Origin: Prunella strophiata | Taxonomy: Eukaryota > Chordata > Aves > Passeriformes > Prunellidae | DNA length: 64,000 bases | Assembly (NCBI GenBank): GCA_036583965.1 | Contig: JAZBQD010000019.1 | Span: 20,959,085 to 21,023,084 of the forward strand | Direction of reading: 5' to 3' | Made by a program: the position numbers and the translations under genes | Part shown: piece after piece, positions 1 through 11,740 of the stretch | Layout: the number at the start of each line of letters is the position of its first letter | Position numbering within the stretch: position 1 is the first letter of the stretch | Notes under the pieces: model-generated | Databases searched by the model: none | Seen by the model: the letters and a program-made list of their open reading frames with translations, nothing else | Told to the model about the DNA's origin: nothing

Positions 1-428
1 TAGCGAAATGAAACCTCAGAGGGGAGGTTTAGAGGAACAGAATGTAAATTAATGAGGAGGGATTTGGCCTTAGCTTTCACAGTGCTTCCTCTTACAAAAT
101 ATTCTTTGGCACATTTAACAGTCCTGAGTAGTCGTATCCTCAGACTTCATCTTACCTAACCAGTGATATTACAGGTGCTCTGAGAACTCCAATCCCACAG
201 GTGATAAGCATCATGCTTGCACTTGGGGTGGAATCACATCTTTCTCTTTCAGAGGGAAGTTTACAGTAAAGCCATCAGCAAGCCTTCCCAGAATCAATAT
301 CATGTTTGGTCCTCGGAGGACTTTAACTAACGGTGGATAGGCAATAACCACAAAGCCACGCAAAGCAAATTATTTTTTCCTGTTAGCAGAAATACTGCAT
401 AGGATTAAAGAAAAAAACCCCCAGATTT

Positions 429-456
429 AAAAAAAAAAAAAAAAAACAAAAAAAAA
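429..456. repeat. A-rich homopolymer tract
   Basis: Eighteen A residues at 429-446, one C, then nine A residues. No convincing retrosequence body or target-site duplication is visible next to it, so it is read as a simple low-complexity tract. Confidence 0.9.
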
Positions 457-741
457 CCCAAACACCTCTAATTCAATATCTATCCCTAGTGCTTACTGTT
501 CCTCGCTGTTTTGGAAACCCTAACCCAGGGATACTCAGTTATTGTTTTTAATGAGTGTGTAAGTACCTGGTAAGTTCATCATTACTTTTTCAAGTCAAGG
601 ACTGGCTCTGACTCTGCTGTGCTAGTCTGAGCTAAGTACTCCCTTTGCAGGGGGCACACTGCAGCTGCTCACAACATGAAAAAAAAGACACACAAGAAGT
701 CTGAAAGCAAAGCTAGCATACTGTTATGGTCTAAGCAGAAT

Positions 742-2490
742 TTATCTACTGCCTAGATCTAGATCTGAGTCAATGTCAGGAGGAGTCTTATACAAAAGCT
801 CTTCACAATTTTCAGCAGGCTGAGGGGGCTGCTCTCTTAGTAGCTCCAAACAACTGGTTTACCAATAGAAACTCTTTCAGGATACAGGTTTTCAGCTCTG
901 GTTAACAGCTTATGGATTTTAACACTTGGATTTTACCTAATAAATACAGAAACTGCTGATATACTTCCACTGGAGCCTTTTTTATTATTTCAGATAGCAG
1001 GTTGAAGCCAGCATGGTCTAGGAACAGCACATTGTCTTCTGCCTGTTTCTGTCTCCAACAGGTGACAGTTATCACCAATTCCTTCTTAGATAATTTTGCC
1101 ATTGGCAAGCCCTCTATTTCCCCAGAAGCAATTATAAACTGGTTACTCTTGTTTCCTTAAGATATAAAAAATTTTTGATACTTAGATCTTAAAAGACAGG
1201 AGAAAAAGCTTTCACTTCTTCTCCCCGGTATACTCAGAAAAAGTATGACCCCTGGGAGAGCAGGATTTTTCTTTCATTTAGACTAAAGGAAGAATCCAAA
1301 AACCACATCAAGACTAGTGATGCAGGGAATTGCAGCCCTACATTGGTGATTCCTAAATACTATAGTAAAATATACCTTTTTTAGCTGAAGCAGAGGAGGC
1401 CTAATTTTCCAGAGTCAAACCAGATGGGCTCCAGTCCAATTCAGCTCTATAATCTCACTTACTAGACTTGTCATAAATTTTATCATATTCTGATTTATCC
1501 CAGACTACAGGCTCATGGGGCTGCTATCCTCCAAAATTGTTCTCTAAATCCTTAGGTCCTATTAATATTGGACTGTAATTTGAATCCTTCTTTCTACCAG
1601 CCTTTTTGCACTAAAGGTCCCCTGCCTTTCTAGCACTCATTCATTTGTTTCTTAATGGGTAATCTTTTAACCCAGTCACTTGTTTCAGAGCTACAAGAAG
1701 CTACACACATGAAAAAATCTGCACAAGTTGGAGGCTTTGCTTCATCTTCATGCCTCTGATCCTCTAAAATACTCTTGGGTACAGGCAGTTCAAATAACAC
1801 AATGAAGAAAATTATTTGTGCCTTCATCTGTGTCAGTTTTGGTTTTCTATACCTTTTTTTGACCTTTAGAGCACATAGGAGGTTGTTTACTCACAAGCAT
1901 TTCTGACCACATATAAAACAATGATGGAAGCAGCATAACCTCTTGTAGCACTCACACAGAATATTACCACTACCTGCTACAGAAAGTTTTGCAACAGATT
2001 TGAGATTTGCCATGAAATGCTAAAATCTTTGGCTGGGAGTGGAGATAGTTCCTCTATCATAAATTGCAAAGTATCTATTCTGCCACATCCTTTAGGGCTG
2101 CTAATATAGCAATTTCACAGGGGTAGCATTTATTTCAAATAAATTGAAAGCCCATTTAAAATAAACCATGGCACCCACACCTGAGTAGGAAATTGCATTT
2201 GTATATGCTTGTTCACAGCACTTGGCAGCAAGACACAAGAGAACTTTCCTCTATCCTTCCACATCCCCTTGCTGTCTCACAATGTCTATCAACATGGAGA
2301 GAAAGTAACCAACTTTGGTGGTGCTTCTGAAGCAATCAAGCTGCTCAACAGAAAACCCTCTAGGCAAATGCTCTATTATTCCTCAAGACAAATACAACGA
2401 AGAACTGACAGTTCTATGTGTAATGCAATTATTTCCACCTTTAAAGACATGCTAGAGTATCCTTTGAAACATTTCATCTGTCCATGAAAT
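742..2490 (-). pseudogene. possible decayed coding remnant, unrecognised
   Basis: Seen: read on the - strand, successive stretches look protein-like but are split by in-frame stops and frame changes. At 2490-1630 one frame carries about eight stops in roughly 285 codons, fewer than AT-rich DNA would normally give. It includes the piece LLCLAAKCCEQAYTN and a Cys-rich piece (CYKRLCCFHHCF). At 1404-1523 the pieces WDKSEYDKIYDKSSK and DYRAELDWSPSG are separated by a TGA. An amphipathic piece sits at 902-1165 (KKELVITVTCW, AEDNVLFLDHAGF). A last piece, AENCEELLYKTPPDIDSD, ends at a TAA at 742-744. Several stops could come from CGA to TGA or CAG to TAG transitions, as expected in decay. Possible splice sites exist, such as TTACTCAG|GTGTGG near 2195 and TTATTAG|GTAAAA near 944, so introns cannot be excluded. 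Against it: the + strand has a 92-codon open frame at 2209-2487 that also looks plausible, so chance is a real alternative. I do not recognise the protein. Confidence 0.2.
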
Positions 2491-3036
2491 TTCCAAGATA
2501 GAGGACTCTTCTCTGCTCCTCCCTGGGGATCTGTCCCTCACTCCTTACATGATCCAATGGCTGAGATCTCCAGAAAATCTTGGAGACTGAACTAACACTT
2601 GTTTGAGGACTACTGCTGAAAAGAATGTTTGTTATTCTCTGAATATTCTCCACAATGCTGTGAAACAAGAAAAAGAACGTATGTATGACTGAAAACTCAA
2701 AGAACAAAGTCAATGTGTAACAAATGAATTGAAACCTTGATGTCCTCACAAAACTGCCAAGATATAATGAGTTTGTGTTTGCTTCTGGAATGTTGTCCTC
2801 CCAATTTTTATATTTGGAGAGAGGACTGCAGAAACAATATAAAACCATTTAAGAAATGGAACAGTTGTCTTCCCAATCCAAATCACTAACACTTCTTTAT
2901 TCAGACTTGAGATCATAAGGCTTAGAAGATCCTTAAATTGAAGTGGGATTAGGATTTAAGAAATCAAACGCTTCTTCCTAGATCTCAAAATGAGCCTGGC
3001 CATACTGCCATGTGCAAAGATATTAAAAGCAGAAGG

Positions 3037-3088
3037 ATAAACTCTTCTAACCTTTAGTCTTAATAAACTCTTCTAACCTTCAGTCTTA
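3037..3088. repeat. 26-bp tandem duplication, two copies
   Basis: Two adjacent 26-bp units beginning ATAAACTCTTCTAACC, at 3037-3062 and 3063-3088, differ at one position (TTTAG versus TTCAG). This is a recent small local duplication in otherwise unique sequence. Confidence 0.9.
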
Positions 3089-3540
3089 ATGATATTTTAA
3101 TGTTGCAGGATTCAGTGGAAACAGGGCTTCAACCGATTTCATTTTTTTTGCTGTCAAAATGTAGTGATTTGTAGTTTTATGAATTTGCTACTTTTAGAAC
3201 ACCAAAAAAATGTATACACAAAAAATGTAATAGCATGATACCTAACTTATCAGTTAGTCTGGACTCTGTAGTCAATATTTCATAAAGATAAGAGCACACC
3301 ATATTCATTATCACACCCTTTAAGAACTGAATATTGTCCATTTATAATCTTTAGCTGTAAGGCCGTGCAAAGCTCTGCAATGCATCCTCTGAAACTGCTG
3401 ATGATTATAATGATAATCATGACTTTTTCCCCCTATGAGTTTCAAAGGCAGCAAATACCAAAGTTATGTGTGTTTCTCATTAGAACACTGGTCCATAAAC
3501 TTTCAAAATAATTTGCTTCACATTTAGAAATGACTTAGAA

Positions 3541-3616
3541 ATATATACATATGTACACACACAGACATATATATATACACACACTGTGGGGGTGTGTAAC
3601 ATATCTATATATTTAT
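3541..3616. repeat. compound TA/CA microsatellite
   Basis: Alternating ATATAT and ACACAC runs with an internal CACACA...GTGTGT inverted segment around 3578-3598. The tract is impure and consistent with an old, decaying microsatellite. Confidence 0.85.
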
Positions 3617-6600
3617 TTACAGTGCCATTCCCCAGTCTTTAGATCATGCATATGATCCTCTATAGGCTGAAAACCACTGGATTTACATTCCAATCTCAGC
3701 TCTTTCTCCAAGGTTTCCATAACTTTTAAATAGGTCTAATTGTGCTGATAAATGAGCCCCTAATATCTATGTACAGATTGTTAAAGAATAAATGCCTTTC
3801 AGAGTTTTTGCTGAGAACAAAATTAGTCAAAGAAATAATTAGATTTTGGCTGAAATTAACGTCAATTTACTTTACTGAAAGCTATGAAAATCTTACAAGC
3901 TGCTACCCCTCACCCTCTATAAATAAGACCATTATTCCACCAAAACACAACCTTTTACAAAACTGCTTCATTCACAAGACAGAAAAAAATTGAGAAAAAT
4001 AATGTGAGCTTTCTTCCCCCTCAGCTACTCAGAGTTCCTTCCATGTAGTCCAAGGAGTATAATCCTTGGACTTCCATACACTCCTATGAGACAGTGTTTT
4101 AACACTGACTTCAATAATTAGTCAGTCAGATTATCAGTCTTGCCCAGTGATACCTGGAAAGGATAGAGAAGTCACATTTTGCCTCTCACTTTCTGGAAAA
4201 CTATAAACTCTTCTATGTTTTTTAATATAATTATCTGTAACTATGGAATGTGTCTCTCAACTTTTTAGAGATCTCCTAAAAATGCCAGTTTATCTTTCGA
4301 TGTCTCCTGGAGATCCATGCACAGGAGTACCTCATATAAATTTTGTTCTATTTAACTGGATGAATTTTAAATGTCATTCAGTAATCACTTTGAGAACATA
4401 ACAGAGAACCACTTTTGATTGTGTCAAATCTTCATGATCTTCAGTCTCATAGTTAGTTTGCCCACCCTCTAGATGTTCCAACTATCTAAAGTGCTGCCTG
4501 GGCATTTTTTTTTTAATCTTGAACTATGAAAAACCTGTTATTGCTCACATCACCTGTGACAGTGTTTTCTGTTTTTGTCAAACTTCAGGGGGAAATTCTG
4601 ACACCCCAGATATGAGCCATGTTCTCTGGGTAGAGATATTTATTTCTCCTGCCTAGTGCACTGGGAGCCTTCAGAAGATGTTGTGTTTGGGGAGGTAGTG
4701 ATCTCAACCAGACCATTGCTCTGCTGGACCTTGTACTTGGGGCTTGAGAAGCCCATTGCAGAGCAGGAGCAGCCACTGCACAGGAGCCTGTGGGAGTGCC
4801 CTGTGCCAGCCCGTGCTGGGGGCTGGTGGGTGATGTGACAGAGATAACCTTGCAACTTGTCAGGAGTAGTTACATGATTCTGTTTGCTACCGAAAATAAA
4901 AGTGCTACAGAACAGGAGGCAGGCAGGAAACTCTCTGCAGACAGGATCTGGGCAAAGTGCTGTGGGAAAATACATCTGAGCTGCACCCAGTGTTGCACAA
5001 AAACAAGGTTCCCAGACTCTGAAAGAGTGTAAACATTGCTCACTGTCTATATTCCTCTCCTATTGAAATGGCTATCCTATTAAGCCATTTATCACCTGGC
5101 CTTTTTCTGAAATCCAGAAAGAGCCCTGCTTTTCCAGTATCATGCCCTCTTCCCTTCTGCAGAACATCAAGCTGGTCCAAGAGGCCCAAAATCTTGCTGG
5201 AATGAAACACATTACAAGTAGTTTTACCTTCACACACAAGGACAGCAAATGCTCCTCTAAAAGATCAATTTGTTCCTCATACTAAGAGAATACTTCATTA
5301 ATTGACATGACAAATATGGGCTGGGAAAACACACCATTAATCAATAAGCATTGGAATGATAGATGTAAGTTGAAAGCTTTGCAGCATCAATTGGTATTTA
5401 TTTCATAGTTATGTTATTTGTCATCTGTTGTTCAGACAACAGTTCTTAGGCAGCCTCTGGAACACAGAGAAATATGACTGCCATCATGCCAGAGGGTCCC
5501 ATGTCACAAATGGCCTGTGAGATGTCCTGGGGGAAGAGTGGCTGCTCCACAGTGCAAAGGGTTCAAAGTGATACCCTTACTTGTTCATTCATTTTCAGCA
5601 TATATTGTAATATTGCAGTTTACAGGCACCTGGTTAAATTGATTTATGGATTGTATTAGATATTTTAACTAAACTAAACCTTGCAAAACAGACAACTGTC
5701 TTAAAAACAGTCCTCAAAAGAATCCACAGCCTGAAAAGACTAATAACATGAGCACAAGTGAACAACAAAAAATGGCAGAGTTGACACCACTTCTACTCCT
5801 AGTTCAAGCTCTTCTTTAGGCACTTTATGAGGTAAAACCAGTGACAATCTGATCTGACAAGGACTAGGCCAAACATATTTTCTAATTATCAAGATTATTT
5901 GAAATGTGCATTTTCATCCATGGTCCTAATGATAAACCATGCTCTAAACTTACACTATGCTTTGAGATAGTATGAAGCCTCCACAATTAGGAGGGCATTT
6001 AAAAACTAAGTCTCCAGAACATGAAACATCTTACTCATGCAATATCCAGCACGTTTCAGGACTTAAAGGCTGTTTAGTAGTAAGAGGTTTATTTAAAAGT
6101 GAAAGAAGAAGAGCCACATGGCACTGGTGAAATGCTTATTCCTCCTGCCATGATAAAAATCACTGGAATAATTAATGGAAAACAACATGGCAACAAACTT
6201 AAATGTATTCCTTAGTTAGAAAGACTTTAAACCAGGATACTCTTTACAAAACTTGGTAGTGGGATGGGGTGGGTATTGACTGTGAAACTCTTTTGTACCA
6301 CAGAGAAATTGTCCAGTTATCTTGTAGCAAAGTGCTTTCACTGAGCTATCCAGCTTAAGGAAGAGTTACATACTTTTCTTTAACAAAAAAACAAATGTTC
6401 CAAATTTGCTGACCTTTTTTGAGATGACAAATGGCTGTCAGCAGTATGCTACCCAGCAAATACATTGAAAAAAATAAACACAATCTGTCCCTTCAAAGAC
6501 AGGTGACATTTTAAGGACGACTGCAAAAGCGTTTAATGTTCTGAGAATAAATAAAATTAAATTATTATTTCAAAATATTGTCATCCTAATCTCATCCTTT

Positions 6601-9600
6601 TTTAATTTCTATTTTTGTGTATATTTAATAATACACACAGTATATTAGTACAATAGTACATATATGTAGTAGTACAAGCAGAGTTATGACTAAATAAATA
6701 CACATATGTAGGTGGTGCAAGCTCAAAAATTTTTAATGATAAGGAGGTGAAATCAAAAAGTTTGGAGATCCCTACTGTAGTGCAGGTAAGTCAGCAGTTA
6801 GTGACACATTATCCATAGCATGCTGTGAGATAATGAGTGGTTTATAGAGTAAATGGAAATTTCTTATAATACCAAAACCCAGAAGAACTGGGGAATAGTA
6901 CTTTGCAGACAGAGTGCTAAAAAATAGTTGATTGAGCTAGTAAAGCAGCTGGCAAAAATCAGTAATAGAGCTGAGGAGGAAACAGGTTTAAAAGACAGTG
7001 CAGACTAGCAGAGCAGAGGGAATAGTCTATCAATCATAGGTGCTTTATGCACTTGGAATCACACATACACACCTCAGCTGTGAAATGTGGCTAAAGCTGT
7101 GCTGCTTGTGATGAGATGCTGCTCAAGTGCATTTCTATGAGTGTCCTATGCTTATATGACACAGTGGCTTTATCTCTGCATCTAAACATTGCAGCTGCTG
7201 AAGGGGAAAATAAAAGAAGTTTCTTTCTGAGCAACTGAAATCATACTTTTAAAGTGTACTGTTGCCTCTTTGATAGATCCTTGTGAGACTGCTGAGAAAT
7301 GATGACAGAGGTGAAAATACTTCCTTGTAAACTGCAGAATTTCATCACTGAGTCTATCAATCAAAGTTCCATTTGTCATCCATCCTACACATGTAGTAAT
7401 ACTTATTACCAGAGGTGGGAAGCTGCTGCACTCCTACCTCACAGCTAATCCTTGTTGTAAAGAACCACAACAGCTATTCACACACAACTGATCCCCTTAC
7501 CACAGGAGAGGCACCCTTATTCACCATGCCCTCAAAGACCTTCATCTTATTTGTCTAAAAAGACTGAAAGAGATGAAGGACTGAGTATCCTAAGGGAATG
7601 GAAGGAAGTGCAATTAAGGACAGTTTGCAGGAACGATTTTCACAAGTTTTAGCTGAATGCACCACTACCAATATAAGGAAGATGAGTGGGGTTTTTTTCC
7701 CCATTTTGAATATTCTTTAAATACTCTTGGTTAGACACCAATCTCAGCTAAACCAGAGCAAATTCTGCATGCAGCACATACTTCATAGCCGGAGGTATGG
7801 AACAAGATCCAAAAGTGGGCATATTTTTAAGTTAAACTTTTCTGTGTGGCAAAAAGTTGATTAAACCCAAAGCACACAACAGGAAATAGGAACACAGTGA
7901 ATTCAGAGGAAATACTGGGAATCTACCATAGTATTATTCTGTTTGAGATTGCTAAAAGCAACAAAGATAAAATCTAAGAGCTATTGTATTAATGTAAATT
8001 GAAAAGAATAGCCAAACACAGTAATTGAATGGATGGCCTCTCCCTTCCCTAAAAGATCACTTCCATCAGCAGTAGAGGGCCTGTGACTCACTAAAGTATC
8101 ATCATTCCCTTCAGAAAGGTGTGGAAGCACCTCTAGCAACGTAGCATGCTCTTTACTATCTTCTAATTCTTCTAGAGATGCAGTACTAAGCCAGTCCTGT
8201 GACATACCTCTGGTTTGTTTCTTATTTCTCAAAGCATGGTTTAATTAACAGCAATAAATGGTTCTAGTTGCAAAAAGGACACATGTAGTTACACATGGAC
8301 CAATTTTCTCCCTTTTACAAGTGTCCTCCCTTCGCTAGTTGTTAGGTATGGGGTACTCATACATACACACATAGTATTCAAAACAATACCAGCTTGCTCA
8401 ATTCCACCTTTCAGCTCTATTCTCTTTTTAAGAGATCCAACAACTGATGAAATTAAATGAAAATGAAAGCATGATGCTTTCACCCTTAATTCATTCCTTG
8501 TGGTTAAATATACTTCACATACTCCAAGCAATTCCCTTCAGAATAGCCAAGTGCAAATTAACATTATTTTCAGGTTTTTTGTAGACAGAGCTTTCTGAGG
8601 GATGACACCCTCACTCTTGGAACAGGAAAAAACACATCTCAAACACAACCACGACAGCTGTAGGTAAATCTGACACTGGTAGGTATTAGACTGACACAAC
8701 ATTGACCAGCATCTACTGGACACGTGGTTATCTTGCCACTATACTCCCCTAACTTTTTTTTATCATACACCTTTGTGAACACCACAAAAGCTTATCAGTT
8801 GAATTATGTAAATTCTTTTCTTGTAAGTACCTAACAGTTAATTGAAGTGACTCTAATAGTTAAATTTCCCTGTTCAGTATTCAGCACATTAAAATTTCTG
8901 TTTCATGATTTGTTCATTAATGGCACTATAATAACTCAGCACCTCATCAGCTGCTCTAAACAAGCATTTTTTAAAACTAAATAATAAATAATTCATAAAT
9001 ATTTATAATTAATAAATTAGAGAGCAGAAAGATCAATTGTTGTGTATGCTGTATGAAAAGGACATTCCATTAAGGCATCAATGGTGCTGTTGGCTGGAAT
9101 ATTAAAGAAGAGAGAAGAACTGTGTACTGGTGGAAATGTAATGCATTAAATCCAGTCTTTTCTTGTATCAGATTCTGCCTCAGTTTTTTACAATATTTAT
9201 ACTGATTCAAACCTATGTTTCTACATGATCTTGCCAATTTACATTTCAGCTCAACCTCAGTCTAGCCTTCTGGCCAGCTTGGACACAATGTTCAGCCTTC
9301 CTGCAGAACTCTGGGCAAAAGGTTTCCAGACTGTCCAATTAAATGCTAGTATGTCTGAAATGGAGATCCTAAACTCCCCTCTTCAAATCTTTCCTTTTAC
9401 TGTCACTGAACACTTCCTACATTCTTTCCTATCACTTATATGATTGTAACAATCAGAGGAAGGTGTTGCTTCTTTCTGGCTATGCCCAAGTTGGGCTGCT
9501 TCCTTTCTATACCTCCTTTGGAAATAGTCCCCAGCTTCCCTATGGACTACTATTCAAATTGCATTTCCTGCTCAGTTAATACAATCCCTCCTTTCCAGTT

Positions 9601-9648
9601 TTCTCTCTCTCTCTTTTTTTTTTTTTTTTTTTTTTTTTTCTTTTTTTT
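9601..9648. repeat. CT-rich then poly-T tract
   Basis: A short (CT)n run passes into about 26 T residues, a single C, then eight more T residues. An apparent open frame across it (Phe-rich) is an artefact of the homopolymer. Confidence 0.9.
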
Positions 9649-10860
9649 GTCATGGGTAATATATAACAGTTTTTCAATAGACTGCAACACAACATGCAGT
9701 CATTCAGGCAAGTGAAGAAAATTCCTTTAACTGAATTCATAGAGATGATGTTATTACCTCTACAGGCATAGATGTACTGGGATACTAAAAGTAATATCTT
9801 TTATCTTGACAATCAAGTTTTGATGACAACATGTGGGCAAGTAGGTCAGATGAGGCAGTCAGTACAATGCCTGTAGCTTACATTTCCTTTCCTTTACATC
9901 CCTCTCTGCCTTTCCACCCTTCTGTCCTCTCTGCAGCTAACAGGGAAGGAAAAAAAAAAAAACCAACAAAAACCTGGTGGATTTCTTGATGCATTTCTGA
10001 AAGAATTAAGTAATTAAAATTAAGCAGAAGAGAATAGAATAGTATTTTTCCAACTGTCTTTTTCTGACATTTTCCTGCTTTTTAAAAACTTGAAAATATC
10101 CACAGAAGTTAAGATATTACTCCAATGCATAAGAAATCATGTGCCATCAGTCACTGCCATGGATTTTCTTTTGTCCTCGATTCTTCTGACTGATTGCACT
10201 AGACTTAACCTATTAAATATTTAATTGCTGTCTTTCTTGGCCTCTGTACATCTGTAACTCACCTTGAAGCCATCTAATTTTGTATTATGGTAAGATTAAG
10301 TCCCTATGACTTTTTATTTTGTCATTTATCATTTTTCAAAATGATGCAGTCTAAAAGCATTTTTTTTTAAAAGAAAGATCCAGTGGTTCCATTTGCACTT
10401 CCTATTTTTCCTTTAAAAGAGCACAGGATGATGGCTGCTGTATTCCTCCCAGCCAACATCAGCACAAACAAAAATGTAGTGCATTTAATTGCCATTAACA
10501 AAAGACAAAAAAAGATAAACTCATGCAACAACCCATATTCTATGATAACAATATAATATGTTTTAGATTACATATTTTTGCAAGGCCTGTAAGAGCAGAG
10601 CAAAAGAAGAAAAATGAGAATCTCTTAGGATATCTCCCTAAGAGAAATTGATGGAAAGATGCCAGCAACTGCTACACAACAGGAAACCACAAATAGTCAC
10701 ATAACAATTGCATGGCTGACAGTCTCCTCAAAGTACCTTGATTAGCATCTGTTCTGGTCCCAGTACTGAGATAGCCACAGCATGAAGATACCACCAGCTG
10801 TCACCAGCACAGTTCTGAGAACAAGTCTCAGAGATGTTCAACCTGCTTCTTAATCTCCTG

Positions 10861-11740
10861 AAAGGTAACATCACCTGCTTCAAGGATGAAGGGGAGGCAG
10901 TAGAAACAGTTTTTTTTCCTTGGGATTTAGCGTAAGATTTTTGATACCATCCCTCACAGCAGCATTCCAGAGAAGTTGCCCAGCTGTGGGATGAGCTGTG
11001 CACAGTGCACTGGTTAGGAACTGGCTTGTACTGGGTTAGGAACTGGCTGAACTGCAGAGCTCAGAGGGCTGTGATGGATGGGGCTACATCTGCCTGGCAA
11101 CTGGCCACCAGAGCTGTTCCTCAGGGTTCAGTTCTAGGGACAGCTCTGTTCAACATGTTTATCAGCAATCTGGATGCAGGAGTTGAGTGCAGTATTAACA
11201 TGGCTGCTGTGAGTAACAAACTGGAATGTGCTGTCAACTCTCTTGAGGGATGAGAAGCCTTGCAGAGGGCTCCAGGGAGATTTAAGAACTGGACAATCAT
11301 TCACGGTAGGAAACTGGACAAGTCCAAATACTGGATCCCACACCTAGGATGGAGAAAGGCCAGGCACAAATATAATTTGGGAGAGGAGTGGCTGGAGAGA
11401 AGCCCTGAAGAAAGGGATCTGGGGTGCTGGTGGGCAGCAGCTCAGTATCAGTCAACTGTGTGCCCTGACAGTCAAGACAGCAAACCGTGTCCTGGGGTGC
11501 ATAAAAACCAGCACAGACAGCCAGTCAAAAGAAGTGGCTGTCCTGCTCTATTCAGTGTTTGTGTGGTCCCACCTCAGTACCGTGCCCCACAATTTGGGAA
11601 AGGATGTTAAGGCCTTTGAAAGTGCCCAGAGGAGGGAGGAAACAAGGCTGGTGAAAAGACTGGAAGGCATGTCAGGAAGTGGTCAGACAGTTGGATTAGA
11701 TCATTGTTGTAGCTCCCTTCCAAATGAAAATATTCTAGTG
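10861..11740 (+). mobile_element. CR1 LINE fragment, 5'-truncated, internally deleted
   Basis: This is the 3' part of a chicken-repeat-1 (CR1) non-LTR retrotransposon in + orientation. Broken frames carry recognisable reverse-transcriptase pieces: a decayed DFSKAFDTIPH region near 10920-10965, a WVRNWL...AQR...NGATS-like piece at 11030-11095, and AVPQGSVLG near 11115-11145 (the conserved PQGS turn). Further on are HLGW, LGEEWLE and SPEERDLG at 11335-11420, then CPGVHKNQ (from a GCIK-like block) and APQFGK near 11590. The catalytic FADD box should lie near 11195-11220, but the sequence there reads NMAAVSN, so the enzyme is dead. After about 11672 it jumps to a CR1 3' end, TTGGATTAGATCATTGTTG then CCCTTCCAA...ATATTCTAG near 11692-11738, so about half a kilobase of the usual 3' sequence is missing. 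CR1 normally leaves no target-site duplication, and none is seen. The exact 5' boundary is uncertain and could lie upstream in 10730-10860. Confidence 0.92.
11010..11051. repeat. 21-bp tandem duplication inside the CR1 copy
   Basis: Two adjacent units share GGTTAGGAACTGGCT, at 11010-11030 and 11031-11051. Intact CR1 copies have this segment once (a VKNWL-type codon block), so the second copy arose after or during insertion. Confidence 0.75.

Larger units (their letters stand above)
2849..10860. other. AT-rich unique DNA, no gene recognised
   Basis: About 8 kb with no recognisable exon, RNA gene or complete mobile element. It contains a 26-bp tandem duplication (3037-3088), a TA/CA-rich microsatellite (3541-3616), a poly-T tract (9614-9648) and scattered A-rich stretches. 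Open frames here are short and lie on both strands without a consistent frame. The GC-richer stretch at about 4640-5020 could be an old repeat, but I could not assign it to a family. The block at 8880-9110 is discussed separately as a possible conserved element. Confidence 0.5.

Noticed and set aside
3660..3740. Possible MIR fragment (GGATTTACATTCCAATCTCA)
   Set aside because: Only one short block resembles MIR and the expected following blocks are absent.
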